Of a stretch of DNA of 64,000 nt, positions 62,838-64,000 are shown piece after piece. How positions within the stretch are numbered: the first letter of the stretch is position 1; each line of letters opens with the position of its first letter. Source of the stretch: Alphaproteobacteria bacterium (GTDB taxonomy: Bacteria; Pseudomonadota; Alphaproteobacteria; CAAGCB01; CAG-977); NCBI GenBank assembly GCA_017616015.1, contig JAFZYY010000006.1, positions 1 to 64,000 of the forward strand, given 5' to 3'. A program made the position numbers and the translations under genes. Under the pieces are notes generated by a model that was not told the origin of the DNA, ran no database searches, and worked only from the letters and a program-made list of their open reading frames with translations.

Positions 62838-63428
62838 TTAACGGCCGCCGTTTTTCATATCCATAGCCACCATCATACCGGCGGGGAACCGCATGGTGGA
62901 AGAATTGGAAGCAAGCGATTCCTTAAATTCATTTTTCGGATCAAGCGCTTTTCTCATCTTATTCAGCGCGACCAACGCATGCTTCATCTGTCTGTATTCT
63001 TCTTTGGAAACCTTTTTGTGATTTCCGTTTAAAGCATAATCCGATCCCGCGAGGATAGCTCCCATTGACGTTGACAACGTAAGCGCTGCAGCAGGATCCA
63101 AAGTCTTGCTTAACATCGCGCCGGCAATAACCGTCATCGCCCCGAACATAAGCGCTCTTTTGGCTCTGTCGCTCAATCCCGCCGTGGACTGCATAAATTC
63201 TTTCTGTGTATCGGCCGTCATATTGTCAACGACTTCAATCGCCATTTTTTGATCCGGAAGCTTCAAAGGATTTTCCTTTATATAGGCATCGGCTGCGCGC
63301 GCGGCTTTCCGTCCGGAAGAAGTCTCGCCCATTACCTGAAGCATTCCGCCCAGATACGCACCGATTGTGCCGATCGTATTGATTTGATCCGCTGTCATTC
63401 CCTGGCTTAAATCAAGTTTCATAGACAT
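62838..63428 (-). CDS. Unknown helical protein between ruvB and ybgC (196 aa)
   Basis: No family recognised. Two hydrophobic stretches (TIGTIGAYLGGMLQVMG and LMFGAMTVIAGAMLSKTLDP followed by TLSTSMGAILAGSDYAL) suggest membrane association; no signal peptide. The C-terminus is RFPAGMMVAMDMKNGGR, basic and ending GGR as the HExxH protein at 42563 does. RBS GGGAG. It is an insertion in the otherwise standard ruvB-ybgC junction and 6 bases from ybgC, so it probably joins the Tol-Pal transcript. Confidence 0.6.
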   Translation of the reverse strand: MSMKLDLSQGMTADQINTIGTIGAYLGGMLQVMGETSSGRKAARAADAYIKENPLKLPDQKMAIEVVDNMTADTQKEFMQSTAGLSDRAKRALMFGAMTVIAGAMLSKTLDPAAALTLSTSMGAILAGSDYALNGNHKKVSKEEYRQMKHALVALNKMRKALDPKNEFKESLASNSSTMRFPAGMMVAMDMKNGGR

Positions 63429-63475
63429 TGTTACAGCTCCCTTCTCTAAAAACTAGACAAAATTTATCATGGTTT

Positions 63476-64000
63476 TTATTTTTTGTCAAATAAATCTTCC
63501 GTTCCTGTTGTTAAAACCGGCAACCCCAAATGTTTAAAGCCCATCGCCGACAGCATACGACCGCGCGGTGTGCGTTGAATATAGCCTTGCTGAAGCAGAT
63601 ACGGCTCGATGACTTCCTCGATCGTGTCGCGTTCCTCGGACAAAGCCGCCGCCAAAGTATCCGCGCCGACGGGGCCGCCTGCATACTTCTGCGCAATACA
63701 GGTCAGATACCGCCTGTCCATCATGTCCAAGCCCTGCTTGTCAACGTCAAGCCTTTGCAAAGCCCTGTCCGCCAAAACCGTGTCGATTTCCTTTTTGCCT
63801 TCAAAAACGGCAAAGTCCCGCACGCGCTTCAACAGACGTCCCGCCACGCGCGGCGTTCCTCTTGAGCGCTTGGCGATTTCGACCGCGCCGTCGTCCGTAA
63901 TGCCGATGTTCAGAATGCCTGCGCCGCGAATCACGATCTTTTTCAGTTCCGCCGGATCGTAGAAATCAAGCCGCAACGGAATCCCAAAACGGTCGCGCAA
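63476..64000 (-). CDS. ruvB: Holliday junction helicase RuvB, C-terminal part (174 aa, partial)
   Basis: The gene runs off the window end; what is seen is the end of the AAA+ domain and the winged-helix domain of RuvB, the motor of branch migration with Ruv[33 protein letters not shown] and the C-terminal [13 protein letters not shown] are diagnostic. ruvB before ybgC and tolQ is the alphaproteobacterial order. Confidence 0.97.
   Translation of the reverse strand: MRDRFGIPLRLDFYDPAELKKIVIRGAGILNIGITDDGAVEIAKRSRGTPRVAGRLLKRVRDFAVFEGKKEIDTVLADRALQRLDVDKQGLDMMDRRYLTCIAQKYAGGPVGADTLAAALSEERDTIEEVIEPYLLQQGYIQRTPRGRMLSAMGFKHLGLPVLTTGTEDLFDKK

Overview
The window is a chromosomal segment of an alphaproteobacterium, probably an uncultured, host-associated Rhodospirillales-like lineage (the lineage is inferred). 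Supporting evidence: the ruvB-ybgC-tolQRAB-pal-cpoB-tilS-ftsH-glmM order, the maf-rng-yacG-tRNA-Phe block, fliX divergent from a sigma-54-type flgI operon, a one-cysteine DksA, and a CIRCE-controlled groESL. No rRNA operon, complete insertion sequence, prophage or CRISPR array was seen.

Layout. 1-2.4 kb: two tandem HNH-like paralogues and a small lipoprotein. 2.5-4.4 kb: two tandem DHH phosphoesterases. 4.5-7.6 kb (minus strand): tRNA-Phe, yacG, a short RNase E/G, maf, dksA and fliX. 7.7-14.9 kb: flgI, flgJ-like, flgN-like, flgK and a very large flgL downstream of a sigma-54-type promoter. 14.9-28.3 kb: surface proteins, cspA, rnd, a 603-aa HExxH protein, groESL, an MlaC-like protein, an amino-acid binding protein, a MuiA-like protein, rubrerythrin, a MerR regulator and a nucleoside phosphorylase. 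28.4-31.0 kb: a structured leader and two convergent ATP-grasp ligases around an acetyltransferase. 31-35 kb is accessory: two tRNAs, a serine recombinase beside a long inverted repeat, a methyltransferase, an HU remnant, an ankyrin protein and a cysteine-rich exported protein. 35.1-39.3 kb: a membrane pyrophosphatase, acetyltransferase, cupin and tcdA. 39.4-43.6 kb: three more HExxH proteins. 43.6-50.8 kb: a DXS-like enzyme, exported flavodoxin, MBL hydrolase, a possible RNA-repair operon (two P-loop kinases, a nucleotidyltransferase, cca) and rpmB. 50.8-64 kb: serC, glmM, ftsH, tilS, the Tol-Pal system with two Pal-like lipoproteins, ybgC, an unknown helical protein and the 3' part of ruvB.

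The most unusual content is (i) a dispersed family of signal-peptide-less HExxH...EAxA putative metallopeptidases (18555, 39397, 40626, 42563), three with their own near-consensus promoter, together with tandem HNH-like proteins and other proteins that end in basic tails, a set that looks like secreted effectors; (ii) a small MerR regulon, in which a TTAAAG-N4-CTTTAA operator recurs before merR, the flavodoxin and the MBL hydrolase, the last two inside 19-bp promoter spacers; and (iii) a recombinase next to a 22-bp inverted repeat that could be an invertible segment. Functions come from motif recognition by eye; no database search was run.
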